Positions 10,496 through 22,974 of a stretch of 64,000 nucleotides of DNA are shown here, in pieces (within the stretch, counting starts at the first letter, position 1; each line of letters begins with the position of its first letter). Source of the DNA: Chytridium lagenaria (lineage: Eukaryota > Chytridiomycota > Chytridiomycetes > Chytridiales > Chytridiaceae); NCBI GenBank assembly GCA_025449115.1, contig JAHLKC010000015.1, forward strand, positions 248,001 to 312,000, read 5' to 3'. Under the pieces are notes generated by a model, which was not told the DNA's origin, did not search any database, and saw nothing but the letters and a program-made list of their open reading frames with translations. Position numbers and translations under genes: made by a program.

Positions 10496-12745
10496 GTTTT
10501 GAATTTTTTGAAGGTGAAAGGAATATATAAAAACTACAGAAGTACACGTAAGGTAGAACTTTTGGTCTATTTATTTTTATTTTTGATACATGGTACTAAC
10601 ATAAATCTTGTAGGGGGAGATGCAAGCGTATTTGTTGGGTTAATAAAGAAATTTATTCTTTATCAACTGTTACTGTGTGCAAGATATCTGTAGCAGTTGA
10701 GATCGCTAGAAGGATGACAGGTGAGAGCATATGAGATATCAAATTAAACGTAACAAGAATCTACGCTCAGCAGATCCTGAAGAGTCTTAGGGCTAGTATT
10801 CAAGTTTTCCATTTGTATCCCTCTGCAAAAACACCTAGTATTGCTCTGTCAGGTGCTGCCACGTGAAAGTTATATACAAATTTTAAACAGAGTAGCTATA
10901 ATGTAGCTTGTGCCATGTAGCAGGTTTGGACTGATGAGTTTGTGAAGAGAGGGGGGTAGGAGAGAACATATAAAGGTCATGAAGTGGTGAAGACCATCAC
11001 CAAGAATGCTTCTAACAACCATGTGCGATGTTACAATGGTAGTACCATGTTTTTAGCAGGACTGACAAATAGCAGTACTATTAGAGGATACACAGTACAG
11101 TAGTACCCCAAACAACTTTGCTGTCACAACTGAGTCACATAATATGGTCTTGGGCCCAGTACCATTGCAAAATAAGTATCAATCAAAGTGATTGCAAGTG
11201 TATGGTATAGTAGATGACAATACTATGTCATTGCATTAACATCATAGTTAGGCGCTTAGCAAAAATCAGAAATTTCTGGTTGCATGAACATTTTTTTGAT
11301 TATAAATTCTTTCACCTCCAAGGTGATATTCCCTTAAACGCAAAGGAGATCAAACTACTTTAGAAGCAAAAAAACTCGCACAGTTCCCACTTCACTGAGA
11401 CTTCCTGTTTAAGCACAAATAGCACACTGTTGTGTATATCAATCCAAGACTTTCACGATATTTTACTCCTCTCTCCTCATCTACTGGAGCGTTTCAACTC
11501 TAACACATCAGCCAGATGCCAGTTTTTGCTCCAACGGCGGCCTGTAAAATGATTTCATTGCAACTTGAACGGCTCTAAACACATCAGGCTGGATAACAGT
11601 ATGATGCAAAGGATTCTTTCAGTTGATAAGTTCTAATTCTTTAATGTCCAAAGCTACTTGCTTGTAGCTGTACATCAACAAAAAAAATGACAATTAATTA
11701 TTGAGTTTTGTTGTTTTCCCAGCGTTGGTTTGCCTTTTTTGTTCTGCTACCAATATAGTGGTGGCCAGAGATTGATCACTTGTTGTACTTATTGGTAACT
11801 GATGGTTCCACTTTTTTGCTTCCGCATGAGTATGGCAAGAATAGGAGCAAGAGAGGCAATAGTGGGGGACTGATGGAACCTGGAAAGAGAACTTCTTTGA
11901 GAGGTGGGTGTTATTGCAAGCTCTTTGATGTTTTGACAAACAAGATTAAGCTGGTAGTTTTTGCACTGGCTCTGCCTCCCATTCTATACTAGCCGCACTT
12001 GGTAGCCACCCTTTGTGTACATGGCTATACAGTAGCTCATTTCTACAGCAAATGCGTCATAGCTGTTCCCATCTTGTTGTGTTGGTATATATTGCCGTTT
12101 TGACTTTTGAATTCATGGGGGGATTGTATTCAAAAGTCAAGCCATCCCTGAAGATGTCTATAGTCTGAGGTTGTGATGGACAGATGTGCGTTGGATTTAC
12201 ATAGCGAGTTCCATTCCAACACATCCCAAAATTGCCCATTTTCTCCATCAGCCAACCCAACCGCCCTGTTTCTATAAAAACCTCTTGTGTATCTGTGGGG
12301 AAAAACTATGAAAAACTCCAAGAGGGAAAAGAACAGAACGGGAACAAGGAAAGAAGAGTAAGGGTACAACATTTGTATAAGCAACACATTCATGCATCTT
12401 GGTGAGGTTATCTTATAACCTCACTAACCTCACAAGTATTGCCTAAATATTCCACGCTCCATCTCTGTTCCTGGATTTGGTTCTTGCAATACCTATTACT
12501 TAAGCTATAATTTCCATTTACAGCTTTTCAAATGAGGGCCTCTCAAGCTTGCTTCTTTGCACCAGCATAATTATCAAATTAATTGTCAAATCTTATGAAG
12601 CTTATGCTTTAACAAAATTAATTATCACTATAGTGAAAATAACATATTAACAGGGTGGTCACAAATACATTTCTTTTGTGGAGAGCTTTTGTGGAGAGCT
12701 TTCGATGGATGCCCATATCAACTTTGGTAAAAATTTTCCTATTCA
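10496..12745. other. Stretch without a recognised gene
   Basis: Only short unconvincing frames on both strands. It contains one copy of a dispersed repeat (11100-11440). A minus-strand run at about 12060-12390 reads NGQFWDVLEWNSL and similar but matches no family I know. Confidence 0.4.
11100..11440. repeat. Dispersed repeat, copy 1
   Basis: Aligns by eye, same orientation, with 28420-28800. Shared landmarks are TTGGGCCCAG, CTTAGCAAAAATCAGAAATT, GATATTCCCTT/AATATTCCCTT and the CTTCCTGTTTAAGCACAAA/CTCCTGTTTAGGCACAAA block. Diverged by substitutions and small gaps. The family is unknown. Confidence 0.7.
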
Positions 12746-12747
12746 TA
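12746..12747. other. TA target-site duplication, left
   Basis: TA immediately outside the left inverted repeat, matched by TA at 25271-25272. This is the hallmark of Tc1/mariner insertion. Confidence 0.85.
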
Positions 12748-12773
12748 CAGTGCCTGCCACCTAAAGTCGACAA
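12748..12773 (+). repeat. Left terminal inverted repeat
   Basis: 26 bases perfectly inverted at 25245-25270. Beyond that the ends stay similar imperfectly; both contain a CCCGAAATAT block further in. Confidence 0.95.
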
Positions 12774-13139
12774 CATTGAAAATTTTTTTATTAAGTAACA
12801 AATCGGGTTCTCACCCGAAATATTACATCATGATTGTAAAATATTCTCTGTTCAAAAGATGCAACTGACTGAGACCTTTCTAGCGCACAAAGAATATTTT
12901 TAAAATGTTGCCTGTAGGCCGAGATATTACCAAAATAATTTTATAATTAAATTGTCAGGCCAAAATTATGGCACTTTTTAAAAAATGATGGCACTGACAT
13001 GATTAGGGTGTCATTCGAAGCGTATTCGCAAAGCGAAGCGACCGCAAGCATTCCTGTGGTTGGTTCGCATATCAAACTGGTTAGTAAAAGCGATCGAGAT
13101 GATGAATAAAAAATTTATTGCTTCCACTTAATTTGACCC

Positions 13140-13167
13140 CGTTTGATACATTCGCAATATATACACC
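13140..13167 (+). promoter_or_regulatory. TATA-like sequence before the Ulp1 gene
   Basis: AATATATAC sits a few bases upstream of the ATG at 13168. It is only suggestive of a core promoter. Confidence 0.25.
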
Positions 13168-14340
13168 ATGCCGCGTCGTCTAAGGACGCTAGATGAGCGA
13201 AGGTTTCTCACCGAGCAAGCGCGCCTGTCCAGGCATAGTAAACAAAAGGATGACGATCAATCAGTATCCGAGATGGACTGTAGTGAAAGCGAATTGGGTT
13301 CCGATGGCAGTTGCATGGACTCAGACATTAATGAAGATGCGATTGCGATAAACACGCATGCTATCATCCCCATTCCTAATAAGAGACGAAGGGATGGGAA
13401 GTCCAGAAGGAGTTACTTTCGCCACAAAGCACTCGTGAAGAAAACTCAGAAAAGTAACCGACTCATTACCTCCTATTTCAGCCTGGCAAAGTCAAGCAAG
13501 GATTCAAGACGACTCGACGGCTTTAAGGCTGGATCTGACTTACCTGGGATGAAAGAAGAGCTCCATGAAGCAGTTAGTTTACCTCAGATGTATGAGGCTG
13601 GGGCTCCAAAGGTGGAGAGAGATCTTCAGCATAACTTCGGGCTTGCAGACGATGAACACGTTGGCGAATCATCTCAATTTACAGACCGATCGCCAAGTTC
13701 ATCATGGCAATCTGGCTACTACAATTCAGAGCTGAACGAATTCATACATTCCGCCGTTATGTCTACACTCACCGAAAGGAAATGGTTTGATGACGGTGCC
13801 ATCAACATCCTTCTTGAGTTGGATACTCTAGGCTTCTCTGATCTGGTGTACATCAATTCCACCATGATCCAGAACCCTCCTCTTGCACACCACGCTAAAC
13901 CGTTATCAGAGAGCAATATTACGCGCTGGATGGCACCTGTTAACATGGGAAACAGTCATTGGGTGCTGCTGACAGCTGAACTCACGCTGGACTCGGGAGG
14001 CTCAAAGATCTGGGGTGCTACAGTGTGGGATTCCCGTCATCGTCAAGGCCCGGTTGCAAGAAACTTTATGAACATCCAACCGTCACTTGTTGCATGTGTG
14101 CGTTTCAAAACGAATCAAACCTACCCCATAGAGATGTTGAGCTATGGAGTTATGGCGAATCAGTTGGATTTTCGATCCTGTGGGGCGTACACAATTGAGC
14201 TGGCCGTCGGTATTTGAAAGGCCACGTATGGGAGCCGTGTGCAGCCGGGGTTTGGGATCAAATTCTTGTTCGAAAAGCACGGCGAGATCTTCTGGACCTG
14301 TATGACATGCACGGCGTAATGGAGGACTCAGATGATGAGG
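13168..14340 (+). CDS. Ulp1-type (C48) cysteine protease of the transposon
   Basis: Likely a SUMO/ubiquitin-like-protein protease encoded by the transposon. The open frame runs 349 codons from 13168. The N-terminal 200 residues are charged and low-complexity with basic clusters (NKRRRDGKSRR), consistent with nuclear targeting. The C-terminal domain shows the catalytic set: His264 in NMGNSHWVLL, Asp288 in TVWDSR, Gln332 and Cys338 in NQLDFRSCG. The frame closes at 14217, but the +1 frame continues the protein (LKGHVWEPCAAGVWDQILV) to a GT donor near 14340, so one base is probably missing near 14212. Ulp1 domains accompany transposases in several eukaryotic superfamilies (MULE, KDZ/Plavaka). 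Finding one inside TA-flanked Tc1-type ends is less usual. Confidence 0.8.
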
Positions 14341-14569
14341 TTGGTCACTCTTTCTGCATGGTTGTTCATTAATATATCGCTAATTTAGAATATAATTGAG
14401 GCTATCCGCGTGGTCAAATATGGACCAAAACACCGATTCCTACTCCCATCACAAACCTCCCTCATGAGGCCATCTCCGGCGTCACTTATGCCGAAAAAGC
14501 GTCAATTCCTCCTCCCATCTCAAGCGTCACTTCCGAGGCTCTGATAACAAGAAAAAACCTGTCGAAAAG

Positions 14570-16504
14570 TTTCCGAACATCACAGATGAGGATGTGCGGG
14601 CTGCAAAAGTAAGCTTGGAGGACTTGCAGATGAGGGGAGGAGCCACAAAAGAGCAGCTCTGGAGGTCACGACTCGTTTACGAGTACTTCAAACTCATGGG
14701 CTTATCCTCCTAGAAAAAAAGGCCGCCTCACGAGAAAAGTCTCTATGAGGCAAGCATTTAAGTCAGTGGGTGCAAAGGGAGGGGTTTACCAAGCGCGACA
14801 ACTTTCGAGATGGGCTCGACATTTCCTCTTATATCGAACTCACCTTCAAAGCCAAAGAGGGCGGCATGCCAAGTTACCAAAAATCATCGACATCTTACCT
14901 CAACTCCGAGCATCAACATTAGAATTTATAAAAGGGCAAGCTTTCCCAAAACCCAAGCAAGTCCGATGTTTTGTTAATGAACTTGCTGAGCAGTTGAATC
15001 TGCCTCCATCAGCGCGAGTCTCTTACCGTACATCTTATCGCATCCTTAACGAATTTGGATATGGGAAAAAGCACCACAAGAAGGGGATATTCATGGATGG
15101 CCATGAACGAAAGGATGTTGTCTCTTACCGGCAGAATGTCTTCCTCCCCAAGATGTCCGAGATTTTTAGGGTCAGCCCGGATTACACTTCAGCGGATAAA
15201 GATAAAGATGACATGGGAGTTGAGATGATTCCTGAGTTGCAAAGTGGAGAGAAGCTGGTTCGCAATATCTTCCAGGATGAAGCCATATTCTATAGCAATG
15301 ATAACGGTACAATGCAATGGTGCAGGAAGGGGGAGCAAACAATAATGCCAAAAACTAAAGGGGAGGGTATCATGGTGTCAGCATTCCTTTTGGAAAGCCA
15401 TGGTATTCTGAAGGATGAAGATAATGACGAACCGACAGTATTCATGAAGATTGGGAAGGGAAGGAAGGCTACTTCAACAGCGATAAATTGTCGGACCAAG
15501 TTCTGCAAGCATGCCTAGTCTTTGAAAAGCGGCATCCGAACACGGTGGGACATTTTATTTTCGATCAAAGCACTGTGCATATGGCACAAGCGGAAGGATC
15601 TTTAAATGTAAAGAATATGAATTTGAAGATGGGGGGAAAGAAAGAGTTTATGAGAACAACCGAATTCATTCATGAGGACGATAAAGTGGCAGGGATTATG
15701 CGAAAACGGTGCAAGAGATGATGTTTGCATAGATTTGAAAGATGAAAGCGGTAATCCAGATCCAAGAGCAGGTACTGTACATAAAATTTAAACATCGTTG
15801 ACTCTTTTTTAGGCAAACTGAAAGGTATCAAGCAAGTGCTAATTGAGCAAGGAAGATTAGCGTTGGGAACCTCTATCCGATTGCTGTGCTCCAGTGAGTT
15901 TATTAATACTTGCATATGTTTATATATACTCGCATATTCCTAACACTTTTCAGCATGCAAATTGCATCAGAATGGTTCTTTGAGGAAGAATGATAGTGAT
16001 TTTGGATGCTGTGCTTTTCAATTAATGGAAAATGAGCCGGACTTTCAAGACGAAAAGCTTCGAATTGTTCATTTGCTGGAGGATCGAGGGCACATGGTTT
16101 TGTTTTTACCCAAGTTTCATCCGGAGTTGAATCCCATTGAGGTAATCACGCCCTGTAGCCTTCTTTAATTCGTGTAGAATGTGTGGGGTTATATAAAGCA
16201 ACAACTTCGGGATACGTGTAACTTTACCACGGCAGGGTTTCAAAGCAAAATACGTGATATTCTCTTCTCCATTCCTTTAACAACAATCAGAAAGTGGGTT
16301 TTTTACGTGACTGTATACTTACTTTTTTAAAGGTTTTTCCGTACTTGCTACCGTGCCATGAGTGTGTATCAGAATGGAGCAAGTGGCCCATTTGCACTAT
16401 ATGCCAATAAACAGTATTCGTCTCACCGACGGGTTCCGGAGAAAATGCTGACCATGATCAATGGGGAATATAACCAAAAGAAGCGAGAACAGGACTATAA
16501 AAAT
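14570..16504 (+). CDS. DDE transposase, IS630/Tc1-mariner (DDE_3-like) type
   Basis: Cut-and-paste transposase expected to act on the 26-bp ends. The N-terminal part (14585-14705: NITDEDVRAAKVSLEDLQMRGG) continues after a frame break near 14708 into the ORF from 14745, with a helix-turn-helix-like region and YGKKHHKKGIFMDGHERKDV before the catalytic core. Catalytic acidic residues: Asp in NIFQDEAIFY (15276-15278), Asp in GHFIFDQSTVH (15563-15565), Glu in FHPELNPIE (16139-16141), directly before a GT donor. KNMNLKMGGKKEFM after the second Asp and QYSSHRRVPEK at about 16400-16445 match the fungal/protist members of this group. Several short GT-AG introns (for example 15770-15812 and 15893-15955) and one frame break near 15480 are present. 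The LTR element lies just downstream. Confidence 0.82.
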
Positions 16505-16552
16505 GGTACGCAGATGGTGTTTATTATCATGTTTTCTTTAATTCGTAAAGTA

Positions 16553-16556
16553 TCGC
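16553..16556. other. LTR-element target duplication, left (TCGC)
   Basis: TCGC precedes the 5' LTR and follows the 3' LTR at 23911-23914. It becomes five bases (ATCGC) if the LTR is ended one base earlier. Confidence 0.7.
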
Positions 16557-17493
16557 TGTGAAGAATTACATTATTCACATGGCCTATGGCTCATAAGGAC
16601 ATTCCGTCTAAGTCCGTTGAGTTCCGTTATATCCCGCGTCGACGCGTATATTTACGCGTCATATTGAATCCTCCCTTCTTTTCCCTTTGGGTTTTTTATA
16701 TACTTTTTCCCCACGTTTATAGGGTTTTTATTGAAGGAGGTGGCGCGCATATGTGCCGTTTATGTGTGTGTGCATATGTTGTGTCTGTTATTTATTTGTA
16801 TTTTGTGTATTACTTTAATATGAGAGATTTCTTGATTTAATTTGTACCTTGTTGAATTAAGTAGTTGATATTGAGTTGATCCCCTATCCTCTATCACCAC
16901 GCGCGTGGCCTCGCGGCGTGATCTCCCCTTCACTCTTAGTTGGATGACAGTCGACCCCTCTGCCCCTTACCACCTGGTGAAGCTGCAATCCGGCCGTTTG
17001 AGACAGAAGGCTGTGATGGAACCCCTCCTCATTCACAGTGTCCTTTAGTCGAGGCTTGGTCAGCTACATTCCACCTCTGGAGCTCTCCGACCCGATGATC
17101 AGGCGCTAACGGCAGGCAATGAGTGAGGTTACCCTGTTCTAAGCTCTGAGAGGCAAACGAGAGCCCATGTTCCAAAAGGTGCCATAGTAGGTGGCATGGA
17201 GACTTATAGCCATCCCCGATCGCCAGGAGACGATCTGGTGCTGATATTGGTTTAGCAGCAAGGTAAGTCGATAATGAAGATACTAAACACGTTCCCTTCT
17301 CCCTTTACATAAGCAGAACTCGCGATCACTCACCCACACCATCGCCAAACAACAACAACATCACTTAGATTCAGGAGTACATCCTGTCCCTAGGTGCTCT
17401 GTGGACTTGCTCTGCTGGAGCAACTCCTTTACTCTTCTCCCCTACCCCCTAGTCGAAGCTAGGTAGGGAGGGATGGGTCAAGAGAAGATCACA
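16557..17493 (+). repeat. 5' LTR
   Basis: TGTGAAGAATTACATTATTC at the start, AGAAGATCACA at the end. Partner is 22975-23910. High similarity implies recent insertion. Confidence 0.93.
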
Positions 17494-17494
17494 G

Positions 17495-17507
17495 TGGGGG
17501 CCCAACC
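17495..17507 (+). promoter_or_regulatory. Candidate primer-binding site
   Basis: TGGGGGCCCAACC one base after the 5' LTR; it begins with TGG, complementary to a tRNA CCA end. The cognate tRNA was not identified. Confidence 0.45.
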
Positions 17508-18512
17508 TAAAATGGGTGTTCTGGTGAGTTTCTCGTCGGATTTTGCTTCTTTTCTTTATTTCTTTCGCAAAATCGACGTCACCACGCTCTGGACCGATCT
17601 GGACGCGTTCTCCCGCTGAAAATGGACTTCTGGATGGTTGATGGGCATGCAGGGACCTCCTACCTCTCCCCCGGCATGCCCAGAATCATTTTGTGTCACC
17701 TCCCATTGTCCCGTCATTGTTCTGATCCCTCAGAATGATCTGGACTTCATGGGAGGCCCACCAGAGCCCACATCATCACTGCATGGCCATCACGTCGCGT
17801 TCTCACGCCACTGGGCCATGCTATATGTGATACCTACCTCACTAGATGGAGCCTTTAGGCTTCCTTATTATCTACTGAGAAAAATTGGACTATTAAAACT
17901 CGATTTCTCGACTTTTAGGCCTCACCTCGCTTTTAAAGGATCCTGAGCATGTTTTATACATCCTCTTTCATTTTCGAGCTTCTAGCTCGCATTTTCATTT
18001 TCATATTTTATTATGATTATGATATTTCATTTCAAATTTTATGGGTTTTAATCACCCTCCCTGCAGCATGCCTCATATTGGCTTGCAAAAGACGCTTTTC
18101 AATTTTCGAAATGCATTATAAAGGGTTTTCCCTCGAAAAAATCAATTTATCTTCATTTTATTTTGTTGACGAAGTTTGGACTTAGCCAAATTTCGCGAAA
18201 AATTAATTGTGACAATTCATTTTTGCAAAAAGTGACCTGTCCCACCACCTCGCTAGACTAGAGTCTGCAGCGAGTGATGGTGCGGTGGGATCTCAATGAA
18301 AACTTATCCTACGACGACGCTGTAAAAAGCATTATGCTTATCAACGCGGCATCGTAGGATTTCAACAAGATTATAATCGAAAATGTTTGTAAACAAACTG
18401 TTTTTATTATATGCCCTATGCGGCAATAATGATTTACATATAATTAAACAAAATAAACAAAATAACTTTGACAACTAGTTTATTAATACTGTTTTTAAAC
18501 TACTACAAGTAA

Positions 18513-20649
18513 GTGTACGCTAAACGGCACGATGCCTTCTGTTGCAATGCACTTACTTACCTATACTGCTCGCTCTCCCAGTGTCCTCCTCTAGAGATAA
18601 GAACTGGCGAGACCGGGGAAATACAAGGGTTAGCAATGACTACCCGCGCAAAGATGGCGGCAAAGTATATAAAAAGCGCCCTAAACTTACCAGGACTGGG
18701 ATCCCTGAAAACGCCCGCCTCTTCCAAATCAAGGCAGGTCGGGACCTCCCATCCATCAAGGAGAGATCCAACGGAATCATCTCCGAATTCCGCGCCACTT
18801 GCGCGATCTTCCAGTGCCTATCTGCCAGGAAAACTTAACAAGGTTTATTCGAAACCAAAACAAAGGGAAAACGAGCTCTCGGACCCTTACCTTGACATCA
18901 GAGTGCAAAACTCGAGGAATAACGGTCCTCGACCCTCGTGCAACAGCTGGGCAGCATCAGAAGGTCCTTTCCGACCCTCAGGGCTCCTCAGCTTTGTCAA
19001 ATCGTCGCCCTCCCTCTCTAGAGAGGCCCCAGTCGCCAAGAAGACCGTCGTTGCCTCCTCTGGCTCTCGCCGCCCTGGTGGTGTTAGCAAGGATGAAGAC
19101 CGCCTTTCTCACCTGGCATCTTCATCCCGCAATCCTCGCTCCCATCATTGTACTCGAGAGTCTTCATACGACGACCCGATGGATGAGGATGATGAAGTAG
19201 TTCGTGTCTTTTCAGACGATGAACACACCTCCAACCTCCGCAAGCTCAGGGCAGGCTTCGAACCCGCCTCCTCTGAGCATATGACAAACAAAGGGAAAGA
19301 ACCCTTACCTGATGTAGTCGAATGGGACGAGGTCTTCCTGTTCCCCAAATCCAAGGATCCCACCTCCTTTGAAGAATTGCTTGGGGTTCATCGCGACCAA
19401 GCCATCCGCCAGCGTGCTCCCTTGACCCCCGCATACTCATCACTAGGCGCCGTCGTGTACCTCCTGCACCTCTTACTCCACCAGCATGCTTCAATCCTGC
19501 TGATGACGCCGAGCATGGCCGCTCCGCTCCAACAGCGACCCCAAAACGAGCGGACACTTGGTAGCAACCGCTACAACATCGACTGGTCTTCCATCTCGTT
19601 CAGCGCCTTGGAGACCTAGGTGTTGAAGTTACTGTTAATGAGGGACAACTCAAAAGTAACGTTGCTTACCGTAACGAGAGACTAGAGTCTCTCACCTCTC
19701 TTGTGGACGAACGTCGCAAGCGCCTATACAAAACAATTAATGGAGTTCGAGACATGTTAGTCGACTCTACCAACGAACTTGCTATGCTCATGGGCTGTGG
19801 TGCTTTTAATATCCGCCAGCTCGACGCTGCGACAGAATACACCGATGCAGCACTTGTAGCTGTACGGCACGACCTCACCAGCTGCTTGGTGAACAGTCAG
19901 ATGAAGGTGAAAGAGATGCGTGATCGACTCACCTCACGTCGGCATCCATCCTCGCCCCTGCACCTCCTCCGGTCCCTTTGGTCCCTTCAGTACCAGCTCC
20001 CCGGGCTCTGCTGAAACAGAGAAGTCAGGTCCGTCTTCCCCTGAACCATCCCCTCAACAACGTTGGGAAGGGACAACTCCCACTTACCAGCCTCTCCCTC
20101 GATTGTGGTGATTCTCTCACCGACACCACCACTTCCTCTGTGGGCTCTGCCAGTGATGACGATGACCACACCGACCCCCGTCAGGTGGCTCCAGTTGCTC
20201 TTGCTTCTCGCCGTAGAGCACCCCGTCATCCATTGTCACGCCCTAGAGTCTATGGGTTAGCAAACACAAAGCATCTGACGTCGGATGTTGAAGGAATCAC
20301 TAAGAAGCTCACCCTTCTTCAGTACCGTGAGCTTCGTTCTGGCTCTTCCACCCCTTCCAGCAGACCTCCTCTCCCCCTTCTCAGGAGTGTTGACGCTGAT
20401 GTGGGAAAGAATACTCCTTTAGTTGATGGTCATGCACCTAAAGTACTCACCATGGGTTCCAACGCTTCCTCTGCGGACCCCGCAGCCGCTATCCCCCGCA
20501 CGGCTCTCCCTGTCGGTGTTGATGAGCCAAGCCCTGTTAATGATGGTGAGCTGATTGAAGTTGATGATGCTGTTCGTCCTCATCAACTCCACCCCGCTCA
20601 CCTTCTCCTACTCTTCGGGACCTTGTCCTTGATGCCACCTCTTAAATGA
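18513..20649 (+). CDS. Gag-like protein of the LTR element
   Basis: Three overlapping frames that read as one protein broken by two shifts: 18513-19619 (Ser/Pro/Arg-rich, with YDDPMDEDDEVVRVFSDDE), 19640-20014 and 19978-20649 (Pro/Ser-rich, with SVGSASDDDDHTDPR). The middle part, about 19640-19920, is an amphipathic helix-rich stretch (RNERLESLTSLVDERRKRLY, then NSQMKVKEMRDRL) that looks like a coiled coil. There is no zinc knuckle. Position after the primer site and composition suggest a structural gag product, but no homology is claimed. An upstream frame at 17638-17946 could be part of a leader. The start codon is uncertain. Confidence 0.5.
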
Positions 20650-20789
20650 GCAATGTAATGATGGAACCATTCCTCTTACCTTAGTTCTTTCTCCTCTCTG
20701 TAGTGATAGAACATAATTAGAAATAATAGATTTCTTTCCTCTTCTTACCTACGTCGTGTATGGTATCAAGATTTGAAGAAGAAATTTAT

Positions 20790-21830
20790 TGACTTCAAAA
20801 ATACACTATGAGTGCTAGAGTCGGGAGACAAACACGCCATTTGGCGCAATCCATCTCCCCCTCCAAAACTCGATGATACAACCATGCAGACGTTAACTAC
20901 CCGTTAACGTTTTCATAAACTTGCAAGGGCAAATTTCCCTATTAGGAGATTCCCTTTGCTCTTACCGCATCCATGGGCTTCGAGTCGCCTATGTAGATGC
21001 AATTTAATATTACGTGGTGTCTATCCACAACAACCCGTTCCCTAGTGAAAACCTGGACACAACCCATTCGACGCTTCTTCTTCACGACAGCGCTGATGAC
21101 AAACACCTTGACAACACTTTGTCAACTTACAACGGTCCTTTGTCGCAACTTTGCTCTTAATACGGACGAGATGGATCTGTTATAAAAGTTGAGTAGTTTC
21201 ACTGGGACACGTTCTGCATGGGTCCTTTTGATTCTCTCAATAAGCTGACGTATCTTAATACGTTTCTACCTTTTGCTTATTGTCTCCGCGACGATAGGCT
21301 TAAAATCATCCTTATTTCCGGATGCCAGGATGACCGATACAAGTCGCTTGTCCCGAATGATGCTTCTCTCGACGTTTGGATCTGATCGACCATTGCTTTC
21401 CAGCGAAGTTATCTTCCTGAACAGCTCATTGATAATGTCTTTGTTAGGATAAAGTCATAGACTTTTTGAATATCAAAAACGGGAGTTCACAGGAACTACC
21501 CGATTCTGGATTTGCCAGGTGCCTGATCCTGAGGTCAACTCCTCTCGCGACCTAGGTTGGACAGATCACCCACGTCATAACAGTTAGTGCTGGTATACCA
21601 CCAGGTGCTGTAAACTACCCAGTGCCTGACACTGGTCCAAAATCTCTAAGTGGTTTTTGCCTATGAAATACTTGAGATACGTGAGCTATTCTCACCCCTC
21701 AATGAAAAGAGACAACTCAGACTCACCCCCATCTACGTAGATATATGGCGTTGAGAGAACGACGGCTCTGCCGATGTTTCCTTCTCGTATGATCCAAGAC
21801 TTCCCACCAGAGTCAATGAAAAGTTATATC
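20790..21830 (+). CDS. Unrecognised coding-like region of the LTR element
   Basis: Fragments of protein-like sequence in alternating frames, for example NPFPSENLDTTHSTLLLHD near 21030, KLTYLNTFLPFAYCLRDDRL near 21240 and KSLVPNDASLDVW near 21330. They lie between the gag-like region and the nuclease on the same strand, so they probably belong to the same polyprotein, with several one-base shifts. I searched this stretch for reverse-transcriptase (YxDD), RNase H and integrase (HHCC, DDE) motifs and saw none. Function unknown. Confidence 0.35.
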
Positions 21831-21868
21831 TCATTGATGATATACGCACACCATTCCGCTCTTCCAAG

Positions 21869-22680
21869 TTGAAGATTATAAGTTGGAATGTGAATAGCCT
21901 TCAAGCTCTTGTTAAGAAACACTTTGCAAAGAGAATTGAAGGTGATGAATCCAATAGAGCAGAGTTCTTTGCTAAATATTTGGATGAAATGGAATGTGAC
22001 ATCGCCTGCTTCCAAGAGACTATGGTCGGCGATGGTCATGAAAAGTTTTGGCAACAACTGAAGTCCGTCCGCGGATGGAAGATGTATGCTGACGACAAAA
22101 GAAATGGACACAATGGTGTTATGACCATGGTCCGCGAAGATATCCCCGTACTTTCAGTAATGTGGGACTCATATGATGCGCACTGACTTCGACGACTTTG
22201 TTGAAGAGGGACGATGCCTTACACTCTGCCTTTTAGGTATGAATATAGTGAATGTCTATGCGCCAAATGGCACGAGGCATGATCACAGACAGGAATACAA
22301 GAAGTTCCTGGAACGACTACATACTTTTGTAGAGAGTCTCAAGGCTCAATCAATACAATTGTTGTAGGAGATTTCAACATTGCTCACATAGCAATTGATG
22401 TTCGCGAACCATCCAGATTTTATGGATACTCTGGATTCCGCAATGATGAACGCTACTGGCTTAGCTTTCATTAACTTAGGTTTTAAGGATGGATTCGTCA
22501 TAGCCATCCGCATACGCCAGGATATACTTGGCATGATCCAACAGAATTCTATAATGCTGTTTGGAGAATTCTACGCATTGTAGATAAAGGAATCCTTGCA
22601 AATGGAATGTCAACCACCATTTTGTGGCGTCACTGACTGACCATGAAATGGTTGTATTGGTCTTAGAGCACAGCGATGCT
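21869..22680 (+). CDS. ExoIII/APE-type endonuclease (EEP fold) inside the LTR element
   Basis: Metal-dependent endonuclease of the exonuclease III/AP-endonuclease fold. Motifs in order: KIISWNVNSLQAL at the start; DIACFQETM with the metal-binding Glu; GHNGVMTMVRED; GMNIVNVYAPNGTRH; GDFNIAH (22370-22390, catalytic Asp and Asn); IDVREPSRF and YSGFRNDERYW; HPHTPGYTWHDP; and a terminal LTDHEMVV with the catalytic Asp-His pair near 22640. The frame breaks three or four times (near 22165, 22368, 22400, 22475). The IDVREPS/ERYW segment resembles cellular ExoIII/APE proteins more than LINE endonucleases. No RT follows it: the remaining 300 bp to the LTR are short and end in the purine tract. It could be captured host sequence in a non-autonomous element. 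Confidence 0.75.
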
Positions 22681-22974
22681 CACCACAATGATTATGTAAC
22701 ATGATCTCATTGCCAGCACTTGACCTACTTGATCAGGAGCCACCGCACAAAGCCCCAAAAACCCCGGGCCTTCTGCAATGATAGCAGTGCAAACAATATT
22801 CCTAAGTACCTTTAGCTGTAGAAATGCTAGATGGTAACAATATATAGCCCTTGCCAATACTTGGCCTTATAGACTTGCCGATAATGCAAGCTCTGATATA
22901 TTTACAGATAGTTCTTATACTTCTGACAACTAAGTTAGACTTTTTTACGTAAGTCTTTTTTAAAAACGGGAGAA

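Noticed and set aside
21869..22680. LINE endonuclease of a non-LTR element
   Set aside because: It sits between true LTRs, no RT follows, and the IDVREPS/ERYW part looks like ExoIII/APE. A LINE origin is not fully excluded.
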